The notes under the pieces are model-generated. The model was not told the origin of the DNA. It searched no databases and worked only from the letters and a program-made list of their open reading frames with translations. Shown here piece by piece: positions 1 through 5,580 of a DNA stretch of 6,551 nt; position 1 is the first letter of the stretch; each line of letters starts with the position of its first letter. Location: assembly GCA_900553225.1 (NCBI GenBank), contig USCV01000058.1, forward strand, positions 1 through 6,551, read 5' to 3'. A program made the position numbers and the translations under genes. The stretch comes from an uncultured Clostridium sp. GTDB lineage: Bacteria; Bacillota; Clostridia; TANB77; CAG-508.

Positions 1-8
1 GTTCTTCT

Positions 9-14
9 CTCCTT
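9..14 (-). promoter_or_regulatory. Ribosome binding site of a leftward gene lying beyond the left edge
   Basis: Read on the minus strand this is AAGGAG, a full Shine-Dalgarno core. It is followed by eight bases before the window ends, so a start codon is expected at or just past the left boundary. The gene itself is not visible and its product is unknown. The site explains why the following gap looks like an upstream regulatory region rather than empty space. Confidence 0.6.
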
Positions 15-36
15 TTTTGCATTATTACCTAATAAT

Positions 37-65
37 ATATTAATAAAAATAATCTTTCTTAGCAA
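37..65 (-). promoter_or_regulatory. Possible sigma-A-type promoter for the off-window leftward gene
   Basis: On the minus strand TTGCTA (60-65) and TAATAT (37-42) are separated by 17 bases. Each matches the TTGACA and TATAAT consensus at four of six positions. Transcription would start near position 30, giving a short leader that contains the ribosome binding site at 9-14. The spacing and position fit well, but such matches arise easily by chance in DNA this AT-rich. An alternative -10, TATATT at 34-39, lacks a well-spaced -35. Confidence 0.33.
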
Positions 66-116
66 TCTCGCTTTATTTAATATTTGCTTTATTTCATTCT
101 ATTCCTTTGCGGAACT

Positions 117-153
117 ACATTTTTAGACATTTTATTACATTTCCTTTACATTT
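117..153. repeat. Four helically phased ACATTT repeats
   Basis: ACATTT occurs at 117-122, 127-132, 137-142 and 148-153 on the plus strand (AAATGT on the minus strand). The start-to-start spacings are 10, 10 and 11 bases, so all copies lie on one face of the helix. A fifth copy lies at 203-208. The array is about 50 to 90 bases upstream of the putative -35 of the leftward gene, where direct-repeat activator sites are often found. The repeats are seen directly; a binding role is inference, and low sequence complexity could also produce them. Confidence 0.35.
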
Positions 154-170
154 TTGTAATATTTGTAATA
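146..170. repeat. TTACA-N4-TGTAA dyad overlapping a tandem 9-bp repeat
   Basis: TTACA (146-150) and TGTAA (155-159) form a short inverted repeat around TTTT. It overlaps two perfect back-to-back copies of TTTGTAATA at 153-161 and 162-170. Further copies of the same half-site occur as ATTACA at 134-139 and TGTAAT at 225-230. The arms are too short and AT-rich to be a terminator. A protein-binding site is possible but unproven. From 171 to 289 I see nothing beyond AT-rich sequence with this stray half-site. Confidence 0.3.
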
Positions 171-289
171 TTATTTTTATTTATATAAAATAATCTCTAT
201 TTACATTTTAACTAAGCACTAATTTGTAATCTAGAATCTAATCTACACAATGAAAATCCTTTTATCTCTTTAAAAATTAATAGTCACAT

Positions 290-331
290 AAAAAAGACTT
301 CTAAACTATTTTCTAGCTTAAAAGTCTTTTA
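290..331 (-). terminator. Rho-independent terminator after the cohesin-domain gene
   Basis: The nine-base arms 292-300 (AAAAGACTT) and 322-330 (AAGTCTTTT) pair perfectly. The stem can continue inward past one mismatch through 302-304 with 318-320. On the minus strand the hairpin ends in a run of six T (290-295, partly within the stem), and it lies just downstream of the stop codon at 339-341. The plus-strand side also ends in four T, so weak bidirectional termination is possible. The stem is AT-rich, as expected in this genome. Confidence 0.75.
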
Positions 332-338
332 CTTGTTA

Positions 339-1049
339 TTAATGTTTATTCTCTTTCTTTTTCTTTAAAACAGCTATTATACCTAATGCTATTATACAAC
401 CTACGATAATAACTCCAACAACAATATATAAAATTCTAGTTTGACCTGTTTGTGGTATATTATTATTTTCTTTTATTGTTTCCTGTTTTGTTTCATTCTT
501 TTGCTCATCTTTTGGTTCGTCTTTTGGTTCAGCTTTTGGTTCATCTTGCTTTTTATCATTAACTATTTTTATAGTAATTATTCTATCACCTTGAGAAATT
601 AAATTCTTACCATCATTAGAAGTAATCTGTTTTAATTTTATTTGTGTTTCCATATCGCTTAAATTAGATTTTAATTTAAACTTTATCATTCCAATACCTT
701 CTGCTTCTTTTACTCCAGATGAAATATTAGTAAATAAAACTTTTCCATACTTTTCACTTGTCTTACTGCTATTATACTCATATTCCCATTTATTTTTGTT
801 TATAAATTCGATACTTTCAAAAACATTTTCATCGTATTCTAGGTCTGCTTCGATTACATTTATGCCATATGTTCCTGCATTAATTTCACTAATATTCATG
901 TCAACATATACTTCTTCTCCTGGTTTATAAATTTCCTTTTCAGCCTTTGCATCAAATTTAAATGAACTTGCATATACAAAGGCATTATTTAGAACAATTA
1001 AACTTAACATTATACCAAAAATAAATATTTTTTTTATCTTCGTATTCAT
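339..1049 (-). CDS. Cell-wall-anchored cohesin-domain protein with IPQTG sorting signal
   Basis: This is a 236-residue exported surface protein. Residues 1-27 are a signal peptide (basic start, hydrophobic core, cleavage likely after VYA at 25-27). Residues 30 to about 163 look like a single cohesin-type beta-sandwich: a KPGEEV opening strand, the pattern IEADLEYDENVFE around 67-78, a central VLFTNISSG, and FKLKS near 124-128. These are typical of cohesin and related carbohydrate-binding folds. Residues 167-197 form a Glu/Lys/Pro linker. IPQTG (198-202), a hydrophobic helix (about 207-228) and a KKKKENKH tail make a sortase signal with Ile in place of the usual Leu. The linker would span the peptidoglycan. 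No dockerin partner, sortase or glycoside hydrolase is visible nearby, so a cellulosomal role is not implied; adhesion or display of a dockerin-bearing enzyme is a guess. The gene has its own ribosome binding site and terminator and is probably monocistronic. The fold call rests on pattern recognition. Confidence 0.82.
   Translation of the reverse strand: MNTKIKKIFIFGIMLSLIVLNNAFVYASSFKFDAKAEKEIYKPGEEVYVDMNISEINAGTYGINVIEADLEYDENVFESIEFINKNKWEYEYNSSKTSEKYGKVLFTNISSGVKEAEGIGMIKFKLKSNLSDMETQIKLKQITSNDGKNLISQGDRIITIKIVNDKKQDEPKAEPKDEPKDEQKNETKQETIKENNNIPQTGQTRILYIVVGVIIVGCIIALGIIAVLKKKKENKH
505..552 (-). repeat. 12-bp tandem repeats encoding the EPK(D/A) linker
   Basis: Three consecutive 12-base units (505-516, 517-528, 529-540) share the plus-strand form TCNNCTTTTGGT, followed by a degenerate fourth unit at 541-552. 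They encode repeated E-P-K-D/A tetrapeptides in the wall-spanning linker of the surface protein. Because each unit is a multiple of three, copy-number change would lengthen or shorten the linker without breaking the frame. Confidence 0.7.
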
Positions 1050-1061
1050 CTTTTGTTTTCA

Positions 1062-1067
1062 CTCCTT
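1062..1067 (-). promoter_or_regulatory. Ribosome binding site of the cohesin-domain gene
   Basis: The minus-strand sequence is AAGGAG followed by TG, ending 12 bases before the ATG at 1047-1049. It is a strong Shine-Dalgarno core and supports this start, which also gives a complete signal peptide. Confidence 0.75.
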
Positions 1068-1093
1068 ATCTGCTCTTTTATTTATACTATAAT

Positions 1094-1120
1094 TTTATAT
1101 TATAACTAAATAATATTCAA
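1094..1120 (-). promoter_or_regulatory. Weak candidate promoter of the cohesin-domain gene
   Basis: On the minus strand TTGAAT (1115-1120) precedes TATAAA (1094-1099) with 15 bases between them, shorter than the usual 17. A perfect TATAAT at 1099-1104 is also present, but its only nearby -35-like element is just 10 bases away. A promoter somewhere in this stretch is likely, since the gene has a 170-bp upstream gap, but the exact elements are uncertain. Confidence 0.3.
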
Positions 1121-1143
1121 GCCATACTTTTGTTATTATTTAT

Positions 1144-1176
1144 CTCTAGTGTCCCTAATCACTACGGAAAATAGAG
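1144..1176 (-). other. Small stem-loop in the gap between smc and the surface-protein gene
   Basis: TAGTG (1147-1151) and CACTA (1160-1164) form a five-base stem around an eight-base loop. CTCTA (1144-1148) and TAGAG (1172-1176) offer a partly overlapping alternative pairing. On the smc transcript the structure lies about 45 to 75 bases after the stop codon and lacks an adjacent T run, so it is not a good intrinsic terminator. The rest of the gap (1050-1219) holds only promoter-like AT-rich sequence. Confidence 0.2.
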
Positions 1177-1219
1177 GTATGTACTTTTTTACAAAAATAT
1201 TATTTTTTTATTACAATTA

Positions 1220-4200
1220 TTATGAACTTAATTTCATAGATAATAACTTACTAATTCCACTTTCTTCCATTGTAATACCGTAAACTGTATCTGCTGCCTC
1301 CATTGTACCTTTACGATGTGTAATTACTAGAAATTGAGTGCTATTACTAAACTTTTTCAAATATTCAGCATATCTATATACATTTACGTCGTCTAATGCT
1401 GCTTCTATTTCGTCTAAAACACAAAATGGAGCAGGATTTATTTTCAATATTGCAAATAATAGAGCTATTGCTGTAAATGCCTTTTCTCCTCCAGATAAAA
1501 GCATCATATTTTGAAGTTTTTTCCCTGGTGGTTGCACTTTAATATCTATGCCGCATTCTAATATGTCGTTTTCGTCGTTTAAGATAAGTTCTGCTTTTCC
1601 TCCACCAAATAACTCAACAAATACTTCTCCAAAGTTCTTATTGATTTGCTTGAATTTTTCACTAAATTGATTCTTCATAGTTTCTGTCATGCTTTGTATT
1701 ACTTTTCTAAGTTTTCCTGCTGTGTTATCTAAATCTAGTCTTTGCTCGCACATAAAGTCATATCTTTCCTTTGTTTTCTTATATTCTTCAATTGAATCGA
1801 TATTAATACTTCCTAAATCTCTTATTTGATTTCTTATACTCTTAACTTCCTTTTCTGCAATGGCTATATTTTCAGGTCTTGGATATTCTTCTGCATTATT
1901 CGGAGTTATTTCATATTCCTCCCACAATTTATTTATAATTTCTTCTAAACTTTGCTCTGTATTTGTTTTCTTTACATTCATTTTAACACATTGCTCTTTA
2001 ATATCTTCAATAACATTAAACTGCTGTGTAATTTCTTTTTCAAGGTTTGATAATTTTTGATTCTTTTGTGTTCGAATTTCTTTTAATTCATCTATTTTAC
2101 CTGTGCTATTTTGAACACTTAATTTTACTTCTTCAATCTCATTTTCAAACTTTATAATTTCTTCTTTTAACATTTTGTTTTCTTGTCTCATTTGTTCTGT
2201 TTGCTCTATTTTATTATTAATGCTTGACTTTTGAAGATCAATATCTTGGTTTATTCTATTTATCATTTCTTCAATTGATAACCCACTTTCATCAAATGAA
2301 GATACAGATATTTTTAAATTTGTAATATCAAAATTCAAATCATCAACATATTTTTGGTTATCTTTATTGTACTGTGCAAATTCTGTTATTTGTTTATTAT
2401 ATTCATCAATTTGGCTTTCTAAGTTTGTAATTTCGTTTTTAAGACTTTCTTTTCTACTTTCAAACTCTTTTATTGTATCATCTACTTTTTGAATTTCTTC
2501 TTTTTGCATTTTAAGGTTTTTCTCTAAATTTTCGATTTTTTCTTCAACTGAAATCATTTTTTGTTTTTCAGTTGCATAAGTAATTTCTATTTCTTTTAAA
2601 TACTGCTCCAAATCCTCTGCTCTTTTTATAATACTTTGAATAGAGTTTATATAATTCTCTTTTTCTTTTTCTAATTTTTCTTTCTTTTCTTCTAGATTAC
2701 TTATTTCCTTTTGTAAATCCTCTATTTCTCTACTTCTACCTAATAAGTTGACAGTTTTACTTGGTACAGATCCTCCTGTAATTGCTCCAGATGAATTAAT
2801 AATATCACCTTTTAAAGTAACTATTCTAAATGAATAATTATTTCCTTTTGCAAGGTTAATTGCTGAATTCATTTCATCTACAACTACAGTTCTTCCTAAA
2901 AGATTTAATATAATTTGTTCATATTTCTTATTATATTTAACTAAGTCTGAAGCAATTCCAATAACACCATTTGATTTTAATTTTACTTTGTCTAATTTTT
3001 TCCCTTTTACAGATGCTATCGGTAAAAATGATGCTCTTCCCAAATTGTTATTTCTTAAATATTCTATTAATTTTTTTGCATCTTGTTCTGTGTCTGTAAC
3101 TATATTTTGCATACTTGCACCTAAACACATTTCAATTGCTGTTTCATATTTTTTATCCACCGAGATTAAGTTTGCAAGTACTCCATGCATACCTTTATTT
3201 AAACTATTATCTTTTTCACAGGCTATTAATAAAGATTTAACACTTTTTATATATCCGTCTTTTTCTTTTTCTGTTTCAATTAGAAACTTCCTTTTTGAGT
3301 CTTTTATTCTTATATCATTACTTATTTGATTAATTAAAGTTTCATATTCTTCTTGCTTTTTACTACATTCTTGCTTTGAAGCCTCTATTTCATTTTTTTC
3401 TTTTATTACATTATTTCTTTTTGTTTCCATTTCATAAAATGTTTTTGAAATTTCTTGCTTATCCATTCTTATAGAATCTAATTCAGATATAACTTGAATA
3501 TTTTGTGTTTTTAAAACTTCTTTTCTTTTTATTAGATTTTCTTCATTTGTTTTAATTGCTGTTTGCTCAGAAGATTTTTCGTATTTTTCATCTACTGATT
3601 TTTCTAGGTTTTTCTTTTTTTCTTCAATCTCTAATTCTTTACTTGACATTTTTGAAGTTAATTTATTTAATTCTTCTTCTTTTTCTTGTAATTCTTTTTG
3701 AAACTTTTCTTTATTTATTAACAAGTTTTCTTGTTTTTCTTTTTTTCCACTTTTTTCTTCTTCTAACTCTTTTATTCTTTTTTCAACTTCTTGTTTTTCT
3801 TCATCAAGTCTTTTAATATTTGCATTGTTGTTAACAATTTTCTCTTTAGATATACCTATATTCAAATTAATCTTTTCAATTTTATTGCTACTTTCAAAAC
3901 CAATATTTTGTAATTCTTCTATTTGCATTGTTATATTATCAACTGCAGTTTTCAAGTCTTCTTTGCTTTTTTGCAGATTATCTAGTTTATCTGTTTCATC
4001 ATTTCTTTGGGCTTCCATTATTTCAATATCTTTTATTAGTTTTTCTAACTTTTGTCTATATTCTTCTATGTTATATACAAAAAGACCAACTTCTATGTTT
4101 TTTAGTTCATCTCTTAAGCTTAAAAATTGTTTTGCTTTTTCTGATTGTATCTTTAGTGGTTCAATATTGCTTTCTATTTCTGCAATAATATCATTAATTC

Positions 4201-4768
4201 TTAATAGATTTAATTTTGTTTGTTCTAATTTTTTCTCTGATTCAGCTTTTCTTGTTCTGTATTTTACAATTCCTGCTGCTTCTTCAAATATATGTCTTCT
4301 ATCTTCTGATTTATTGCTTAAAATTTCATCTATTTTTCCTTGTCCAATAATAGAGTATCCATCTTTTCCAATACCTGTATCCATAAATAATTCAAGAACA
4401 TCTTTTAATCTACATGGTACTTTATTTATAAAGTATCCTGTTTCACCACTTCTATATATTTTTCTAGTTACAGTAACTTCTGAATATTCAATTGGAAGTT
4501 TTCCATCTGAATTATCTATAACAATTGAGGCTTCTGCAAACCCTAAAGATTTTCTATTTTGTGTTCCTGAAAATATAATATCTTCTGATTTAGCTCCTCT
4601 TAGTGATTTCATACTTTGTTCACCTAATACCCATCTAATACTATCAGAAATATTACTCTTTCCCGAACCATTTGGTCCAATTACACTTGTAATTCCTGGT
4701 TTAAATTCTAATATAGTTTTTTCTGCAAATGATTTAAACCCTTGTAATTCTAATCTTTTTAAGTACAT
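1220..4768 (-). CDS. smc: Chromosome partition/condensation ATPase SMC
   Basis: SMC is the ATPase of the bacterial condensin complex. It dimerises at its hinge and, with ScpA and ScpB, organises and separates replicated chromosomes on the nucleoid. The 1182-residue product matches the usual length of about 1190 and is complete. The N-terminal head carries Walker A GPNGSGKS (31-38), the R-loop SLRGAKSED (around Arg57) and the Q-loop IGQGKID (Gln143). Long coiled-coil arms occupy about 165-505 and 680-1000. The hinge lies between them, from GMHG (526-529) to ITGGS (663-667). The C-terminal head has signature LSGGEK (1091-1096), Walker B FCVLDE with catalytic Glu1120, a D-loop ALDD and switch His1151. 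The ATG at 4766-4768 is chosen because it begins the family-typical MYLKRLELQGFKSF and has a ribosome binding site; an in-frame ATG at 4816 would add 16 atypical residues and overlap the upstream gene. The gene follows a nucleosidase-like gene by 31 bases and is probably co-transcribed with it. Neither rnc nor ftsY, common smc neighbours in Firmicutes, adjoins it here. Confidence 0.98.
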   Translation of the reverse strand: MYLKRLELQGFKSFAEKTILEFKPGITSVIGPNGSGKSNISDSIRWVLGEQSMKSLRGAKSEDIIFSGTQNRKSLGFAEASIVIDNSDGKLPIEYSEVTVTRKIYRSGETGYFINKVPCRLKDVLELFMDTGIGKDGYSIIGQGKIDEILSNKSEDRRHIFEEAAGIVKYRTRKAESEKKLEQTKLNLLRINDIIAEIESNIEPLKIQSEKAKQFLSLRDELKNIEVGLFVYNIEEYRQKLEKLIKDIEIMEAQRNDETDKLDNLQKSKEDLKTAVDNITMQIEELQNIGFESSNKIEKINLNIGISKEKIVNNNANIKRLDEEKQEVEKRIKELEEEKSGKKEKQENLLINKEKFQKELQEKEEELNKLTSKMSSKELEIEEKKKNLEKSVDEKYEKSSEQTAIKTNEENLIKRKEVLKTQNIQVISELDSIRMDKQEISKTFYEMETKRNNVIKEKNEIEASKQECSKKQEEYETLINQISNDIRIKDSKRKFLIETEKEKDGYIKSVKSLLIACEKDNSLNKGMHGVLANLISVDKKYETAIEMCLGASMQNIVTDTEQDAKKLIEYLRNNNLGRASFLPIASVKGKKLDKVKLKSNGVIGIASDLVKYNKKYEQIILNLLGRTVVVDEMNSAINLAKGNNYSFRIVTLKGDIINSSGAITGGSVPSKTVNLLGRSREIEDLQKEISNLEEKKEKLEKEKENYINSIQSIIKRAEDLEQYLKEIEITYATEKQKMISVEEKIENLEKNLKMQKEEIQKVDDTIKEFESRKESLKNEITNLESQIDEYNKQITEFAQYNKDNQKYVDDLNFDITNLKISVSSFDESGLSIEEMINRINQDIDLQKSSINNKIEQTEQMRQENKMLKEEIIKFENEIEEVKLSVQNSTGKIDELKEIRTQKNQKLSNLEKEITQQFNVIEDIKEQCVKMNVKKTNTEQSLEEIINKLWEEYEITPNNAEEYPRPENIAIAEKEVKSIRNQIRDLGSINIDSIEEYKKTKERYDFMCEQRLDLDNTAGKLRKVIQSMTETMKNQFSEKFKQINKNFGEVFVELFGGGKAELILNDENDILECGIDIKVQPPGKKLQNMMLLSGGEKAFTAIALLFAILKINPAPFCVLDEIEAALDDVNVYRYAEYLKKFSNSTQFLVITHRKGTMEAADTVYGITMEESGISKLLSMKLSS

Positions 4769-4775
4769 TTTTTCA

Positions 4776-4781
4776 CACCTT
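4776..4781 (-). promoter_or_regulatory. Ribosome binding site that decides the smc start
   Basis: The minus strand reads AAGGTG, seven bases before the ATG at 4768. The alternative in-frame ATG at 4816 has no comparable purine-rich site and lies inside the end of the preceding reading frame. This supports the shorter, family-typical SMC N-terminus. Confidence 0.7.
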
Positions 4782-4799
4782 ATCCCTATTTTTTTTATT

Positions 4800-5090
4800 T
4801 TAAATAATATTTTCATCTTTTAAAAGTTCTAAGCTACTATCTAATTCAAAAATATTTTCCTTGCTTATATTTTCATAGTAACCTTTTAAATCTAAATTAT
4901 CACTAATTTTCTTCAAAGAATATAGCGGTATTTGGTATTTATCGCATAAAATTGCAATTGAATGTAACTCCATATCAAATGCCACATGTTCTGTTATATC
5001 TGTTTCTATAACAAAGCATTCCGCTGAATAACATTCTACTCTTTCTATATCTTTATTTTTTAAACTTTCTAACTTTTGACTTCCGGGCAT
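4800..5090 (-). CDS. Nucleoside phosphorylase/MTA-SAH nucleosidase-like protein, C-terminal fragment
   Basis: This frame encodes the second half of a purine-nucleoside phosphorylase superfamily domain. The pattern CYSAECFV (20-27 from the ATG at 5090), then VAFDMELHSIAILC (36-49) and YSLKKISDNLD (57-67), matches the C-terminal half of methylthioadenosine/S-adenosylhomocysteine nucleosidases. Glu41 in DMEL corresponds to the ribose-binding Glu174 of the E. coli enzyme, and Asp64 in ISDN to its catalytic Asp197. It is unlikely to be a gene of its own: the ATG at 5090 has no ribosome binding site, is directly preceded in frame by a TAG, and the upstream frame supplies the missing N-terminal half. 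The open frame shows no further decay, which argues for a recent mutation, a sequence error or recoding rather than an old pseudogene. It ends 31 bases before smc. Confidence 0.75.
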   Translation of the reverse strand: MPGSQKLESLKNKDIERVECYSAECFVIETDITEHVAFDMELHSIAILCDKYQIPLYSLKKISDNLDLKGYYENISKENIFELDSSLELLKDENII

Positions 5091-5400
5091 CTAACATCAC
5101 ATATTTTTCTTCACCTGGGATTTCCCACTCATAATTATAACATCTTGTAATATTTACCCATTTACCCACTGGTATATCTGTAGAGCCTGCATATCCAATA
5201 TTAATTATTAAATCTGGCTTTTTATTTACACATAAAAATTCTGCTACACTAATAGCAGTTCTTTGTTTTCCAATTCCTGATATTAATAGATTTATATTTT
5301 CATTTTTATATATATTTTCATCAGTTTTTATTAAATTTAATTTATTTGCAATAGATTTTGCTTCTTTTTCCATTGCACAAACAATTAGTATATTTTTCAT
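5053..5400 (-). CDS. Nucleoside phosphorylase/MTA-SAH nucleosidase-like protein, N-terminal fragment
   Basis: This frame encodes the first half of the same domain. The core beta-strand MKNILIVCAMEKEA (1-14) carries Glu13, equivalent to catalytic Glu12 of E. coli MTA/SAH nucleosidase. It continues with LLISGIGKQRTA and the conserved glycine-rich segment DLIINIGYAGS. The family hydrolyses or phosphorolyses the N-glycosidic bond of purine nucleosides such as 5'-methylthioadenosine in the cytoplasm; the exact substrate cannot be assigned here. The ATG at 5400 is preferred over the one at 5409, because AAAGGA (5411-5416) lies 10 bases from the former and only one base from the latter. After about residue 105 the frame turns into a basic, non-family tail (RKSKVRKFKK) and stops. 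Joined to the other fragment by removing one base, it gives about 199 residues with all three key acidic residues. It is first in the probable operon with smc. Confidence 0.75.
   Translation of the reverse strand: MKNILIVCAMEKEAKSIANKLNLIKTDENIYKNENINLLISGIGKQRTAISVAEFLCVNKKPDLIINIGYAGSTDIPVGKWVNITRCYNYEWEIPGEEKYVMLDARKSKVRKFKK
5082..5091 (-). other. Apparent +1 frameshift joining the two nucleosidase fragments
   Basis: The minus strand reads GAT GCC CGG AAG in the upstream frame. Dropping one C of the CCC run (5085-5087) gives GAT GCC GGA AGT CAA, which flows into GSQKLESL of the downstream frame. A TAG at 5091-5093 in the downstream frame and a TAA ending the upstream frame at 5053-5055 confine the crossover to this overlap. 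A one-base insertion or a sequencing/assembly error is most likely. Programmed +1 shifting at the CGG arginine codon, which should be rare in so AT-rich a genome, is possible but unsupported. Confidence 0.7.
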
Positions 5401-5410
5401 TTTTAACATT

Positions 5411-5416
5411 TCCTTT
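5411..5416 (-). promoter_or_regulatory. Ribosome binding site of the nucleosidase-like gene
   Basis: The minus strand reads AAAGGA, 10 bases before the ATG at 5400. The ATG at 5409 is too close to use this site, so the shorter start is favoured. Confidence 0.6.
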
Positions 5417-5437
5417 TTCTTTACTTTTGTTTATTTT

Positions 5438-5443
5438 ATTATA
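5438..5443 (-). promoter_or_regulatory. -10 element of a promoter for the nucleosidase-smc transcript
   Basis: A perfect minus-strand TATAAT lies about 38 bases upstream of the ATG at 5400. No good -35 is present at 17 bases: the region reads CACTCT, with TTCACT at a long 19-base spacing. The weak -35 leaves room for activator dependence, and the palindrome at 5474-5489 sits just upstream of it. The -10 match is clear, but promoter identity is moderate at best. Confidence 0.4.
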
Positions 5444-5473
5444 TTTCCTTCAAAATATCAAGAGTGAAAAATA

Positions 5474-5489
5474 ATGGTTTTAAAACCAT
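5474..5489. promoter_or_regulatory. Perfect 16-bp palindrome, candidate operator
   Basis: ATGGTTTTAAAACCAT is self-complementary over all 16 bases with no spacer. It sits between two divergent genes, just upstream of the -35 region of the leftward one and about 90 bases from the rightward start. The GG/CC pairs stand out in otherwise AT-only surroundings. There is no loop or T run, so it is not a terminator. A dimeric regulator site is the natural reading, but no regulator can be named. Confidence 0.45.
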
Positions 5490-5526
5490 ATAATTAGTTT
5501 AAAATATTTTCTTTTCCATCGCTAAA

Positions 5527-5558
5527 TATAGAATATATCTTATTTGTATAGAATATAT
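5527..5558. repeat. Two 12-bp direct repeats 20 bp apart upstream of the flippase gene
   Basis: TATAGAATATAT occurs exactly at 5527-5538 and 5547-5558. The 20-base offset is close to two helical turns. The second copy ends 22 bases before the TTG start, so it lies where a promoter -10 or a leader would be. Each copy contains the -10-like TAGAAT, but no convincing -35 accompanies either, and a sporulation-type promoter match is only partial. Confidence 0.35.
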
Positions 5559-5570
5559 TTTGAATATTGT

Positions 5571-5575
5571 AGGTG
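5571..5575 (+). promoter_or_regulatory. Ribosome binding site that supports a TTG start
   Basis: AGGTG is followed by five bases (ATAAT after the G at 5575 is GATAAT minus none of the core) before the TTG at 5581. The next in-frame ATG (5656) has no such site and would remove the first membrane segment. Confidence 0.6.
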
Positions 5576-5580
5576 ATAAT

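Noticed and set aside
1144..1176. Stem-loop as an intrinsic terminator of smc
   Set aside because: The stem is short, alternative pairings compete, and no T run follows it on the smc transcript.
1180..1284. Small plus-strand frame beginning ATGTAC at 1180 with a GAGG just upstream
   Set aside because: It is short and Phe/Tyr/Ile-rich from the AT-rich gap, then runs antisense into the end of smc. Nothing supports a real product.
1860..4188. Several shorter plus-strand open frames (1860-2060, 2988-3329, 3556-3816, 3928-4188)
   Set aside because: All are antisense to smc, hydrophobic by complementarity to Lys/Glu-rich coiled-coil codons, and have no start-site support.
4769..4816. Longer smc start at the ATG at 4816
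   Set aside because: The extra 16 residues are not typical of SMC, overlap the preceding gene and lack a ribosome binding site. The ATG at 4768 has AAGGTG seven bases upstream and begins the conserved N-terminus.
3825..4823. Long plus-strand open frame (about 330 codons) opposite the smc head and coiled-coil region
   Set aside because: It is antisense to a clearly conserved gene. The translation is a Ser/Leu/Phe-rich string with no domain pattern and no ribosome binding site, as expected when AT-rich coding DNA happens to lack stops on the other strand.
5088..5090. Independent gene starting at the ATG at 5090
   Set aside because: There is no Shine-Dalgarno site within range, and the product is only the second half of a known fold whose first half is encoded directly upstream in another frame.
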